DNA of 53,398 nucleotides from Fibrobacter succinogenes (GCA_902776765.1 CACYRP010000020.1:1-53398); one strand, 5' to 3'; counted from the stretch's first letter, positions 32,367 to 41,223 are shown. Translations and numbers: made by a program. The notes: generated by a model from the letters alone, not told the origin.

Positions 32367-33329
32367 ATGGCAAATGAAACAGAAAAGAATGTCGGCATCA
32401 ACGCGCTTGGCGCAAAGGCTGCCTATAACCTTGCTAACGTCACCAAGACCAAGCCGCAATTTGCGTCTCTCACTCCGAAGTGGCTCACCAAGTTCCTTGA
32501 ATTCAAGGGCCTGGAAACCGGTCTTTTCCGCGTGAACAAAGTCGTCGAAGGCCAAACACCGCTCGACGTTCTCTGCAGCGCCACCAAGAAGTCTGATATC
32601 ATCCCGGAAGGCTACGTCGAATACGAAACCGAACCGCGTGAATACAAGCTCAACTCCATTTCCACGATCATCAACGTCAACACCGCCATCGAAGACGTTT
32701 ACAGTTCCCCGTACGATCAGGTTCAGGAACAGCTCGGTCTCGCTATCGAATCTCTCCGCGAACGTCAGGAAAGCCAGCTCATCAACAACGATGACTACGG
32801 TCTCTTGAAGAACGTTACTGACTCCCAGCGCATCCAGCCGATCCGCGCCGATGGCCGCCCCACACCGGACGATCTCGACGAACTCATCACGAAGGTTTGG
32901 AAGGAACCGTCCTTCTTCCTCGCTCACCCGCGTGCTATCGCAGCATTCGAACGCGAATGCACCCGCCGTGGCGTGCCGCCTGTCGTCGTAGATATCGCCG
33001 GTGGCAAGTTCCTCACCTGGCGCGGCATTCCTCTCATCCCGACCAACAAGCTCCTCGTTGACGGCGTGAAGGAACCGAAGTCCAAGGGTGGCAAGACCAA
33101 CATCTTGCTCATCCGTACTGGCGAAGCCAAGCGCGGCGTGATCGGTCTCTTCCAGGCAGGTCTCAAGAACGAACACTCTCGCGGTCTCTCTGTGCGTTTC
33201 CGCGGTATCGACAACAAGGGTGTCGCTTCTTACCTCCTTTCTCTCTACTGCTCTGCAGCAATCCTTTCCGACGACGCAATCGCAGTTCTTGAAGACGTAG
33301 AGGTTGGCGAATACTATGATTACGAATAA
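32367..33329 (+). CDS. Family 2A encapsulin shell protein (SrpI-like)
   Basis: This 320-residue HK97-fold protein matches SrpI of Synechococcus across its length: SLTPKWLTKFLEFKGLETGLFRVNKV, YETEPREYKLNSISTIINVNT, LYSSPYDQVQEQLGLAIESLRERQESQLINN, GRPTPDDLDELITKVWKEPSFFLAHP and ALEDVEVGEYYDYE-like C-terminus. Family 2A shells assemble into roughly 24-nm cages that enclose a cysteine desulfurase and have been linked to sulfur limitation and storage. No cyclic-nucleotide domain is present, so it is 2A and not 2B. Its ATG has GAGAGG eight bases upstream. The cargo gene overlaps its 3' end by 14 bases. No terminator separates it from the carrier-E1 fusion, so the sulfur promoter at 30592 may drive it. 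Confidence 0.93.
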   Translation: MANETEKNVGINALGAKAAYNLANVTKTKPQFASLTPKWLTKFLEFKGLETGLFRVNKVVEGQTPLDVLCSATKKSDIIPEGYVEYETEPREYKLNSISTIINVNTAIEDVYSSPYDQVQEQLGLAIESLRERQESQLINNDDYGLLKNVTDSQRIQPIRADGRPTPDDLDELITKVWKEPSFFLAHPRAIAAFERECTRRGVPPVVVDIAGGKFLTWRGIPLIPTNKLLVDGVKEPKSKGGKTNILLIRTGEAKRGVIGLFQAGLKNEHSRGLSVRFRGIDNKGVASYLLSLYCSAAILSDDAIAVLEDVEVGEYYDYE

Positions 33330-35061
33330 TCCAGATTCCAGATCGCTGGAAGAACTCGCCGGAGTTCCCAATGCGGCTGAACTGGAGCAATTGGCAAACG
33401 CATATTTCCCTGATTTGACAGATAGCGCTTATGCCGCCCCCACAGCAGCTCCCGAAGCACAGAATGCTTCTGCTGCACAGGGCGTAAGTGCCGCTCAGGG
33501 TGCCGCTGCCATCAACCAATCTCCAGCTTTTGACTGGGAACATCCGTTTGCGACTTACGGCGATCAGCCGGTGACCCCGGCACCGTTTGCCTACGGCGGA
33601 AACGCTACAGACACTTGGCTCAACACCGTTGAAGCCCCTGCAGCACCTGAAGCGGAATTTTTGTCGCAGTTCGGCGATGTTCCGGCAACCCCCGCACCGG
33701 CACAGGGTTACTCCCCAAAGGTCGTGTCCAAGACGCAGGCTGCCCAAAACGCACGCCCGATTGACGCTCCGACGTCTCTCGGTGGCGATTCCGTGAACAA
33801 GGCCAGCAACGCAAACAGCGGCTCCAATTCCCGCAACGAATCGATCCGCATCGGTTCCAAGACGCTTGCTCAGATACGCGCTGACTTCCCGATTCTTTCG
33901 AAGCAAATCAACGGTCATCCGCTGGTTTGGCTCGATAACGGTGCAACGACGCAGAGACCGCAGCAGGTTATTGACCGCCTCAAGTACTACTACGAAAACG
34001 AAAACTCCAACGTGCACCGTGGCGCACACTCGTTGGCGGCTGCATCTACAGACGCTTACGAAAACGCTCGCGGCATTGTCCGTGACTTTATCGGCGCTCC
34101 GTCTGCACAAGAAATCGTTTTCGTCCGCGGTACCACCGAAGCCATTAACTTGGTTGCAAACGCCTACGTGAAGCCCACGCTCCAGCCTGGCGACGAAATC
34201 ATCGTCTCCATCCTGGAACATCACGCCAATATCGTTCCTTGGCAGCTCATTGCCGAAGAAACGGGTGCCGTGATCAAGGTGATTCCCTGCGATTCCACGG
34301 GTCAGCTCAAGCTCCACGACTACGAAGCTCTCTTTACAAAGAGAACCAAGTTCGTTTCCGTCACACACGTTTCGAACGTTCTCGGTACAGTCACCCCAAT
34401 TGAAGAATTGATCGCCATTGCACACAGGCACGGCGTGAGAATCCTCATTGACGGTGCACAGTCCATTGCGCACATTCCGGTGAATGTTTCCGCCCTTGAC
34501 GCAGACTTCTTCGTGTTCTCCGGACACAAGGTGTTTGCTCCAACCGGTATCGGCGTCGTTTACGGCAAGAAGGAATTGCTGGAAGCAGCCCGCCCCTACC
34601 ATGGCGGTGGCAACATGATTGCCGACGTGACCTTCGAACGCACCATCTACAACGGAATCCCGAACAAGTTCGAAGCGGGTACCGGAAGCATCGCCGATGC
34701 AGTAGGCCTTGGCGAAGCCCTCAAGTACCTCTCCGACATCGGAATGCCCTGTGTATTCCGCTGGGAACATGAATTGTTGCAGTATGGCCTCAAGGAACTG
34801 AAGACCGTCAAGGGAATCCACCTTGTAGGAACCGCACTCAACAAGGCATCTGCACTTGCCTTCAAGCTCGATGGATACTCCGACGAAGAAGTTGGCAAGA
34901 GACTCGATGCATACGGCGTTGCCGTTCGCACCGGTCATCACTGCGCACAACCTGTCTTACGTCATTTCGGTTACGAAAGTACCGTGCGACCCACTCTCGC
35001 ACTCTACAACTCGCCCGATGACATCGACGCACTCGTAAGAGCGTTGAAGACATTCGCGTAA
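33316..35061 (+). CDS. sufS: Cysteine desulfurase (SufS-type) with N-terminal encapsulin cargo-loading region
   Basis: The protein has 581 residues. Residues from about 180 on are a class-II cysteine desulfurase: LDNGATTQRP, HRGAHSLAAAS, SILEHHANIVPWQ, PLP lysine in FSGHKVFAPTGIG, catalytic Cys in VRTGHHCAQPVLRHFG. The first ~175 residues are low-complexity (Ala, Pro, Asn, Gln) and predicted disordered, with short conserved islands: LEQLANAYFPDL (about 20-31), PAFDWEHPFATYG and AEFLSQFGD. This is the architecture of family 2A encapsulin cargo, where such motifs bind the shell interior. It yields alanine plus persulfide or elemental sulfur from cysteine. ATG 33316 is chosen over the TTG at 33304, with GAGG 12 bases upstream, inside the encapsulin 3' end. 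Confidence 0.92.
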   Translation: MITNNPDSRSLEELAGVPNAAELEQLANAYFPDLTDSAYAAPTAAPEAQNASAAQGVSAAQGAAAINQSPAFDWEHPFATYGDQPVTPAPFAYGGNATDTWLNTVEAPAAPEAEFLSQFGDVPATPAPAQGYSPKVVSKTQAAQNARPIDAPTSLGGDSVNKASNANSGSNSRNESIRIGSKTLAQIRADFPILSKQINGHPLVWLDNGATTQRPQQVIDRLKYYYENENSNVHRGAHSLAAASTDAYENARGIVRDFIGAPSAQEIVFVRGTTEAINLVANAYVKPTLQPGDEIIVSILEHHANIVPWQLIAEETGAVIKVIPCDSTGQLKLHDYEALFTKRTKFVSVTHVSNVLGTVTPIEELIAIAHRHGVRILIDGAQSIAHIPVNVSALDADFFVFSGHKVFAPTGIGVVYGKKELLEAARPYHGGGNMIADVTFERTIYNGIPNKFEAGTGSIADAVGLGEALKYLSDIGMPCVFRWEHELLQYGLKELKTVKGIHLVGTALNKASALAFKLDGYSDEEVGKRLDAYGVAVRTGHHCAQPVLRHFGYESTVRPTLALYNSPDDIDALVRALKTFA

Positions 35062-35065
35062 CTAG

Positions 35066-35185
35066 TGGTCAGTAGACAGTAGGAAGTAGACAGTAGAAAG
35101 AATGGCGGCCAAGCCGCAACAAAACTTTCCTCGTCTAACTTCCTACTGCTAACTGTCTACTTCTAACTTCCTACTTCTAACTAAA
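35066..35185. repeat. CTAACTTC-type inverted tracts between sufS and cysE
   Basis: AGTAGACAGTAGGAAGTAG words (35071 onward) after sufS are mirrored by TTCCTACT/AACTGTCTACTTCTAAC words (35140-35185) before cysE, so the two tracts can pair as a long imperfect hairpin around a GGCGGCCAAGCCG core. Confidence 0.65.
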
Positions 35186-35188
35186 TCT

Positions 35189-36151
35189 ATGCACGAACTT
35201 ATCCAAGAATCTGAAGTTGCAAAAGCCGTACAAACTATTTTTGACGATTACAATCGCGGCAAGCATATCGATAACATCGACATCTACAATCGACCCGACC
35301 AGGCCGAAATCCAGACGATTTTGCAGAATTTGATCCGAGTCGTTTATCCAGGGCACTTCAGGGATCGTTCGCACAAGATTTACAACCCGAAAAACAGTTT
35401 CGCGGTTCTTATCGAAGACACCTTCTACCACCTCCACAAACAGGTGGCCATCGCCTTGGATTACTGTAAACTTCGTGGCACTATGGCTTCTGACGAACGC
35501 AAAATCGAAAGCTATAGAATTTGTAAGGAATTTTTCTCCAAGATTCCGCAAGTCCGTGAATTTTTGGAAACAGATTTGCACGCCGCCTATGACGGCGACC
35601 CTGCTGCCGGCTGCCTCGACGAAATCATCCTCGCCTACCCCGGCCTCATGGCAACAACCATCTACCGCATAGCCCATGAGCTCTACCTTTTGCACGTACC
35701 AGTTCTCCCACGACTCATGACCGAATACGCTCATTCCAAAACAGGTATCGACATTCACCCAGGCGCAACCATCGGCAAGTATTTCTTTATCGATCACGGT
35801 ACCGGCATCGTGATTGGCGAAACAGCGATCATCGGCAAAAACGTAAAGATTTATCAAGGCGTAACGCTCGGCGCGCTCTCGACAAGAGGCGGCCAAAGAC
35901 TTTCCGGCAAAAAACGCCACCCGACAATTCAGGACAACGTCACCATTTACGCTGGAGCATCCATTCTCGGCGGCGATACTGTTGTCGGCGAAAATGCAGT
36001 TATCGGTGGCAACGCATTCATCACGCGCTCCATTGACGCCAACACTCGCGTAAGCATCAAGAATTTAGAACTCGACTACACCACTACCGACAGCAAAAAG
36101 CACAAGACCACCGAATTCACGCAAAGTGACGAGTGGTATTATATTATTTAG
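35189..36151 (+). CDS. cysE: Serine O-acetyltransferase (EpsC/CysE type)
   Basis: This 320-residue protein makes O-acetylserine from serine and acetyl-CoA. An alpha-helical N-terminal region (1-175) precedes a left-handed beta-helix of hexapeptide repeats (IDIHPGATIGKYFFIDHGTGIVIGETAIIGKNVKIYQG; LGALSTRGGQ; HPTIQDNVTIYAGASILGG). The catalytic His-Asp pair falls in DHGTG. The chain ends in EWYYII; a C-terminal Ile is what CysK docks on in other bacteria, though no cysK is in the window. Serine acetyltransferases are frequent neighbours of family 2A encapsulin operons. The ATG directly follows a CTAACTTC tract with no Shine-Dalgarno. Confidence 0.93.
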   Translation: MHELIQESEVAKAVQTIFDDYNRGKHIDNIDIYNRPDQAEIQTILQNLIRVVYPGHFRDRSHKIYNPKNSFAVLIEDTFYHLHKQVAIALDYCKLRGTMASDERKIESYRICKEFFSKIPQVREFLETDLHAAYDGDPAAGCLDEIILAYPGLMATTIYRIAHELYLLHVPVLPRLMTEYAHSKTGIDIHPGATIGKYFFIDHGTGIVIGETAIIGKNVKIYQGVTLGALSTRGGQRLSGKKRHPTIQDNVTIYAGASILGGDTVVGENAVIGGNAFITRSIDANTRVSIKNLELDYTTTDSKKHKTTEFTQSDEWYYII

Positions 36152-36168
36152 AGAAATATATTCCCCAA

Positions 36169-36197
36169 AAAATTACTATTATACTAATAGTAATTTT
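36169..36197. promoter_or_regulatory. AT-rich perfect inverted repeat between cysE and sbp2
   Basis: AAAATTACTATTA (36169-36181) and TAATAGTAATTTT (36185-36197) are perfectly complementary 13-bp arms around TAC. It may be a bidirectional weak terminator or an operator for the following sbp paralogue. Confidence 0.55.
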
Positions 36198-36243
36198 AAG
36201 AACACATCCATCACGCGATTATCGTTAAAAAGGGGAACTTTAC

Positions 36244-37272
36244 ATGAATCGGAATCTGATTAAGACGACTCTCGCGACCACTCTTTTACTGGCTGGAACA
36301 TTCAACATGTTCGGATGTTCTTCGGAACAAAAAGATGAAATCGAAAACAACACGCTCATCAACGTGTCTTATGATCCGACAAGAGAATTTTATTCCAACT
36401 ACAACCATGTATTCATGAAGCACTGGAAAGAAAAGACTGGTAAGGATGTTAAAATAAGGCAATTCCATGGCGGTTCCGGCAAGCAGGCCTTAGAAGTTGT
36501 AAATGGGTTCGAAGCAGATGTTGTCACACTTGCGCTAGAATACGATGTAAACACTATTCGTAATGCGGGTCTCATCGAAAGCGGATGGATTAACGAATTT
36601 CCGAAAAATAGCGCCCCCTATACATCAACCATCGTATTTCTCGTCCGCAAAGGCAACCCAAAGAATATCAAAGACTGGAATGATCTTGTAAAAGACAGCA
36701 TCGGCATCATCACACCCGACCCCAAAACATCAGGCGGAGCTCGCTGGAATTACCTCGCTGCTTGGGCTTACGCAGAAAAACTGTTCAATGGCGACGAAGC
36801 TCAAATCAAGGGATTCATGAAAAAAATTTACCAGAATGTACTTGACCTCGCCTCGGGCGCACGAGGTTCCACAAATACCTTCATCGAAGACAACAAAGGC
36901 GACGTATTGCTTTCTTGGGAAAACGAAGCATTCCTTTCCATCAAAGATTATCCTGATGAATACGAAATCGTTATGCCGAGCATAAGCATTTTAGCAGAGC
37001 CATCCGTTGCAATTGTAGATAAAATTGTGAACAAGCGCAACACTCGCAAACTTGCAACCGAATACTTGAATTACCTATACTCCGACGAAGGCCAACATAT
37101 TGCAGCAAAGCATCATTACAGGCCTTCGAACAAGGCTATTCTCAACCAATACAAGGAATTTGATCAAAACGTGAACCTTATCACGATTGAGCATTTCGAC
37201 GGTTGGGAGAAGACGCAAAAAACGCATTTTGCAGATGGCGGTATTTTCGATCAAATCAACAAAAAGAACTAA
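36244..37272 (+). CDS. Second sulfate-binding lipoprotein (Sbp paralogue)
   Basis: This 342-residue protein has a lipoprotein signal peptide (lipobox MFGC at about residue 25) and a complete sulfate-binding domain: [53 protein letters not shown] and [21 protein letters not shown]. It is a close paralogue of the protein at 18197, with canonical ATG and AAGGGGA upstream. Codon choice is more AT-rich than in the first copy, indicating divergence or different origin. It has no sulfur element; the AT-rich palindrome upstream is the only regulatory candidate. No permease genes are adjacent, so it would share CysTWA. The stop is 2 bases from the convergent pdxR stop. Confidence 0.92.
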   Translation: MNRNLIKTTLATTLLLAGTFNMFGCSSEQKDEIENNTLINVSYDPTREFYSNYNHVFMKHWKEKTGKDVKIRQFHGGSGKQALEVVNGFEADVVTLALEYDVNTIRNAGLIESGWINEFPKNSAPYTSTIVFLVRKGNPKNIKDWNDLVKDSIGIITPDPKTSGGARWNYLAAWAYAEKLFNGDEAQIKGFMKKIYQNVLDLASGARGSTNTFIEDNKGDVLLSWENEAFLSIKDYPDEYEIVMPSISILAEPSVAIVDKIVNKRNTRKLATEYLNYLYSDEGQHIAAKHHYRPSNKAILNQYKEFDQNVNLITIEHFDGWEKTQKTHFADGGIFDQINKKN

Positions 37273-37274
37273 GG

Positions 37275-38693
37275 TTACTTGCAGACCTCAGCAAGCACTT
37301 GCACCGCTTTCTGCATATTCTTTTTATCAACTGAGGAATAGTTGATTACAAACTTATGTTCAGAAGGTTTTGCAACAAAATAGTATTCTGAAAGAGCACG
37401 GATGTTCACACCGCGCTGCCGTGCACGCTTACAAAATTCCTCATCAGATAGCTTCGTTTGCACTTGCAAAATAAAATGAAGCCCCGCATTTTCTTCTAAA
37501 ACATTCGCTTTTTGCGACAATGCACTTTTCTCGATGGCATTAAGCAAAAGATCGCGCTTTCCGCGATACAAATTGCGCATACGATTTATGTGGGTCTCAT
37601 AATATCCAAGGTCTATGAATTTCGTCATTACATATTGATCCAGATTCGAAACCGTACATGAATAAAACGAAAGTTCGTTGTGAAAAATTTCTGCAAGATG
37701 CTGCGGAAGCACCATATAACTAAGCCTGATTGCCGAAGTCATCGTCTTAGAAAACGTATTCAAGTAAATCACTTTTTCGGTGACATCAATATTTTGCAAC
37801 GCCGGAATCGGTTTTCCAGTCATGCGAAATTCGCTATCGTAATCGTCTTCGACGATATAACGTTTTGGAGACTCTGCCGCCCAACTAAGCAAACGATAAC
37901 GTTCTCCCACGGGCATCACTAAACCTGTCGGAAAATGATGCGATGGTGAAATGTGGACAATATCTGCACTGGATTTTTTTAAAGCATCTACAAAGCTTCC
38001 GTCTTGAATGGGAATTTGGCAAACCTGAACCCCATATTGGCTATACAATTTTGAAATTTTTCCCCATCCGGGATCTTCAACAGCATAGCACTTATCAAAT
38101 CCAAGCAACTGCACCAACAAACCATATAAGTAATCTGTCCCCGCACCAATAACAATTTGTTCCGGAGAAACTTGAATATTCCTAAATTCACGAAGCATGC
38201 GGGCAATGGCCCGGCGGAGTTCCAACGAGCCTGCAACAGGAGATGCCTGCAACAAATCTTTTTGCATTTCACAAAGGACTTCACGCGTAATTTTAGCCCA
38301 AGTCGTAAAAGGGAACGCCTCGATATCGGCACCATTACTTGCAAAATCAGCAATATATTTAGGATTGGTACGTTCAGATTCTTCAAATTTTTCTGTATTC
38401 CGCCGGCGAGAGCGCGGTGTTTTACGTTGATTTTTTTTGCAATTTGTTGCACTGACATCTGCAACAAAAAATCCTTTCTTTGGAAGCGAATAAATATAAC
38501 CTTCGGCCAAAAGTTGAGCATACGCGTTTTCAACCGTCACGACGCTCACGCCAAGATTTTGAGAGAGATTCCGCTTTGAAGGAAGTTGATCATCGGCAAG
38601 AACACGCCCACTCACGATGTCTTTTTTAATGCATTGATAAAGGTAATGATAAAGACTATTCACACCCGCTTTAGACATATCGTAAGTAAACAT
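37275..38693 (-). CDS. pdxR: MocR/GntR-family transcriptional regulator with aminotransferase domain (PdxR)
   Basis: This 472-residue chimeric regulator has an N-terminal winged helix (DQLPSKRNLSQNLGVSVVTVENAYAQL, about 37-65) and a class-I aminotransferase-like effector domain (about 115-472) with PLP lysine in NTFSKTMTSAIRLSYMVLP. PdxR proteins sense PLP and control the pdxST genes, which are encoded divergently here. CTGAnnTTA direct repeats in the gap are the likely binding sites. A second ATG at 38678 (MSKAG) is a possible alternative start. Divergence from pdxST makes PdxR more likely than other MocR functions such as GabR. Confidence 0.9.
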   Translation of the reverse strand: MFTYDMSKAGVNSLYHYLYQCIKKDIVSGRVLADDQLPSKRNLSQNLGVSVVTVENAYAQLLAEGYIYSLPKKGFFVADVSATNCKKNQRKTPRSRRRNTEKFEESERTNPKYIADFASNGADIEAFPFTTWAKITREVLCEMQKDLLQASPVAGSLELRRAIARMLREFRNIQVSPEQIVIGAGTDYLYGLLVQLLGFDKCYAVEDPGWGKISKLYSQYGVQVCQIPIQDGSFVDALKKSSADIVHISPSHHFPTGLVMPVGERYRLLSWAAESPKRYIVEDDYDSEFRMTGKPIPALQNIDVTEKVIYLNTFSKTMTSAIRLSYMVLPQHLAEIFHNELSFYSCTVSNLDQYVMTKFIDLGYYETHINRMRNLYRGKRDLLLNAIEKSALSQKANVLEENAGLHFILQVQTKLSDEEFCKRARQRGVNIRALSEYYFVAKPSEHKFVINYSSVDKKNMQKAVQVLAEVCK

Positions 38694-38696
38694 AAT

Positions 38697-38764
38697 CTGA
38701 CCTTATTTGATTTACATATCTGATATTAAACTGACCTTACAAAAATAATAAAAAACTGAACATT
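38697..38764. promoter_or_regulatory. Direct repeats CTGAnnTTA (candidate PdxR binding sites)
   Basis: CTGACCTTA occurs at 38697-38705 and again at 38731-38739, with CTGATATTA at 38720-38728 and a degenerate CTGAACATT at 38756-38764. They lie between the divergent pdxR and pdxS genes and end at the pdxS -33 box, a position suitable for activation. Confidence 0.65.
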
Positions 38765-38793
38765 GCGCAATCAGAATGAATGTTTTAAATTAC
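38763..38793 (+). promoter_or_regulatory. Promoter of pdxST
   Basis: TTGCGC (38763-38768), 17 bases, TAAATTAC (38786-38793). Confidence 0.55.
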
Positions 38794-38832
38794 GCCTTGA
38801 AAACAAACAATTCCATTTTCAAGGAGATTTAC

Positions 38833-39711
38833 ATGTCTGACCAGAATCGTTACGAACTCAATAAGAATCTAGCCCAAATGCTCAAAGGCGGCGTCATCAT
38901 GGATGTAACCACGCCCGAACAAGCTAAAATCGCAGAAGCAGCCGGAGCAGCCGCAGTCATGGCTTTAGAACGCATTCCCGCAGACATTCGCTCCGCAGGC
39001 GGTGTTTCGAGAATGAGCGATCCAAAAATGATTAAAGGTATTCAAGATGCCGTTTCTATTCCCGTGATGGCCAAATGCCGCATCGGCCACTTTGCCGAAG
39101 CTCAAATTTTACAGGCCATAGAAATCGACTATATTGACGAAAGCGAAGTTCTCTCCCCCGCCGATGACGTTTTCCACATCAACAAGCGCGATTTCGAAGT
39201 TCCGTTTGTATGCGGCGCCAAAGATTTGGGCGAAGCCCTCCGCCGCATCGAAGAAGGCGCATCAATGATCCGCACCAAAGGCGAACCCGGCACCGGCGAC
39301 ATCGTTCAAGCCGTACGACATATGCGCCTTATGAATCAAGAAATAGCTCGTATTTCGAGCCTGCGCGAAGATGAACTTTTCAACCGCGCTAAGGAATTGC
39401 TAGTATCCTACGAACTCGTACGCTATGTTCACGACCACAAAAAGCTCCCAGTCGTAAACTTCGCCGCCGGTGGCGTAGCCACCCCCGCTGACGCAGCGCT
39501 CATGATGCAACTCGGCGCCGAAGGCGTATTCGTTGGCTCAGGGATTTTCAAGTCAGGTAATCCGGCCAAACGCGCCGCCGCCATTGTACAAGCAGTCACA
39601 AACTACACCGACGCAAAGCTCATCGCTAAGCTCTCCGAAGATTTGGGCGAAGCAATGGTCGGCATCAATGAACAAGAAATCGCATTACTCATGGCAGAAA
39701 GAGGCAAATAA
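38833..39711 (+). CDS. pdxS: Pyridoxal 5'-phosphate synthase subunit PdxS
   Basis: This 292-residue TIM-barrel enzyme builds PLP from ribose 5-phosphate, glyceraldehyde 3-phosphate and ammonia supplied by PdxT. Signatures are [44 protein letters not shown] with the first active lysine, and [21 protein letters not shown] with the second. The ATG at 38833 has AAGGAG nine bases upstream; an upstream in-frame ATG at 38776 overlaps the -33/-7 region and is rejected. PLP is the cofactor of MetY, SufS and TrpB in this window. Confidence 0.96.
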   Translation: MSDQNRYELNKNLAQMLKGGVIMDVTTPEQAKIAEAAGAAAVMALERIPADIRSAGGVSRMSDPKMIKGIQDAVSIPVMAKCRIGHFAEAQILQAIEIDYIDESEVLSPADDVFHINKRDFEVPFVCGAKDLGEALRRIEEGASMIRTKGEPGTGDIVQAVRHMRLMNQEIARISSLREDELFNRAKELLVSYELVRYVHDHKKLPVVNFAAGGVATPADAALMMQLGAEGVFVGSGIFKSGNPAKRAAAIVQAVTNYTDAKLIAKLSEDLGEAMVGINEQEIALLMAERGK

Positions 39712-39761
39712 AAGTGTTACACCCAAGGCCTGCATTTTAGAGAAAAAAATTTGCGTGAGAC

Positions 39762-39842
39762 CCCCTGCTTGGAGTGGATGCTTACTCCTCACAGGGGTTT
39801 CCTTGGTCGACGCTTTTATTTTCTTAACGATTAAGCGTAGAC
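39762..39842 (+). promoter_or_regulatory. Two hairpins between pdxS and pdxT
   Basis: Hairpin 1: CCCCTG and GGAGT pair with ACTCC and CAGGGG (39762-39797), then TTT. Hairpin 2: GTCGACGCTT (39806-39815) pairs with AAGCGTAGAC (39833-39842) with one mismatch. They may balance pdxS and pdxT expression or stabilise the mRNA. Confidence 0.5.
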
Positions 39843-39901
39843 TAAACCAACAAATATTACCCTTGCTAAAAAATCTATTTCATTTTTTTTGGGAGTTTTA
39901 T

Positions 39902-40561
39902 ATGTCTAATAAATTGCCACAAGAAAAAAAATTACAGATTGGCGTTCTCGCTGTACAAGGAGCGTTCATCGAACACGAGCACATTCTGGAATCGCTCGGA
40001 GCCGATGTCTTTGAAATCAGACAGTTGCGCGATTTAAACCGTCCAATCGATGGATTGGTATTACCGGGTGGCGAAAGCACAGTGCAAGGAAAACTCCTCC
40101 GCGATTTAGGACTGTTTGAGCCGCTAAAAAACCGCATTCAAGAAGGACTCCCCGTACTTGCGACATGCGCTGGAGCAATTCTCCTTGCCGAAAAAATTGC
40201 AGGCGAAACCAAAACACATTTTGCAACACTCCCCGCGACTGTTCGCCGTAACGCTTACGGGCGACAACTTGGCAGTTTCTTCACCGAAAACGAAGTGACT
40301 CACATCGGAAAGGTTCCGCAAACATTCATCCGTGCGCCATATTTTGAATCCGTCGGCAACGATGTCGAAGTTCTTTCGCGAACAGCAACGACGAACAAAC
40401 ATTCAAACAAGAATCCAAACGCAACCACGGACGAATCGAATAACACAACAACTAAACAAATTGTAGCCGTGAAATACAAAAATCAAATAGCGCTCTCGTT
40501 CCACCCGGAACTCAACAACGACACAAGTATACACCAATACTTTTTAAAATTAATCAGTTAA
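39902..40561 (+). CDS. pdxT: Pyridoxal 5'-phosphate synthase glutaminase subunit PdxT
   Basis: This 219-residue class-I glutaminase has LAVQGAFIEHEHILESLG, the oxyanion region LVLPGGESTV, the nucleophile in VLATCAGAILLA, FFTENEVTHIGKVPQTFIRAPYF, and the His-Glu pair in LSFHPELNND. It feeds ammonia to PdxS. Residues about 161-185 form an Asn/Thr-rich insertion (TNKHSNKNPNATTDESNN) not seen in typical PdxT and probably a surface loop. The ATG at 39902 has GGGAG upstream; the long upstream frame extension overlapping pdxS is spurious. Confidence 0.94.
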   Translation: MSNKLPQEKKLQIGVLAVQGAFIEHEHILESLGADVFEIRQLRDLNRPIDGLVLPGGESTVQGKLLRDLGLFEPLKNRIQEGLPVLATCAGAILLAEKIAGETKTHFATLPATVRRNAYGRQLGSFFTENEVTHIGKVPQTFIRAPYFESVGNDVEVLSRTATTNKHSNKNPNATTDESNNTTTKQIVAVKYKNQIALSFHPELNNDTSIHQYFLKLIS

Positions 40562-40660
40562 TAAAAGACTCCGCACACAGACAAAGTGAAACATGTCTGT
40601 GATGACAAAAAAGCGCAAACATCCTATCTTTTGAATAGGATTAAAAGCGCGGAGATTTTC

Positions 40661-41203
40661 ATGAACTACCTGATTGTACCTGGTTTAAATAATTCTGACG
40701 AAAAACATTGGCAAACTTTTTGGGAAAGAAGTTTACCTAGCACAAAGCGTGTGCAACAGCGTAGCTGGGACAATCCACAAAAAGAAGAGTGGATTGCAAA
40801 GCTAGGCGAAACAATTGAAAAATTGAATCAGGACACAATTATTGTAGCACATAGCTTGGGCGTTGCCACTACAGTCATGTACCTCACGCAAAAAAAGGGA
40901 AAAATTCCAACGCACATCAAAGGCGCGTTTCTCGTTTCGCCAAGCGATGTAGACAACATAGACATAATCAAGTCGTTCGCCCCGATGCCGTTAGAGAAAT
41001 TGCCCATTCCCGCTTGCGTTGTCGCTAGTGAAAACGATCCGTTTGTCTCAATGGAACGTGCTAAATTTTTTGCAAATGCTTGGGGCGCATCGCTGTTTAA
41101 CGCAGGCAAACTTGGCCACATCAATTCCGCCACAGACTTACGCGAATGGGAACAAGGCCGCGCTTTCCTTGCTTCGTTTGAACGAAGTCTTAAAATTTTC
41201 TAA
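40661..41203 (+). CDS. RBBP9/YdeN-family alpha/beta hydrolase
   Basis: This 180-residue serine hydrolase has PGLNNSDEKHWQTFWE at the N-terminus, the nucleophile elbow IIVAHSLGV (Ser about 69), an Asp in ASENDPFV and the His in KLGHINSA. The family has an unknown physiological substrate. The ATG at 40661 has CGGAG nine bases upstream. A hairpin (ATCCTAT/ATAGGAT, 40620-40640) precedes it. It lies 20 bases upstream of trpCF and could be co-transcribed with it, so trpCF may depend on this promoter. Confidence 0.85.
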   Translation: MNYLIVPGLNNSDEKHWQTFWERSLPSTKRVQQRSWDNPQKEEWIAKLGETIEKLNQDTIIVAHSLGVATTVMYLTQKKGKIPTHIKGAFLVSPSDVDNIDIIKSFAPMPLEKLPIPACVVASENDPFVSMERAKFFANAWGASLFNAGKLGHINSATDLREWEQGRAFLASFERSLKIF

Positions 41204-41223
41204 AATTTGCTCATAGAGGATTT

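Noticed and set aside
33163..34950. 595-residue minus-strand open frame opposite the desulfurase gene
   Set aside because: It mirrors the codon bias of sufS, overlaps encapsulin and has no homology-like motifs, Shine-Dalgarno or promoter.
35066..35185. CRISPR-like array in the CTAACTTC tracts
   Set aside because: Words are 7-10 bases, imperfect and contiguous with no spacers, and no cas gene is present.
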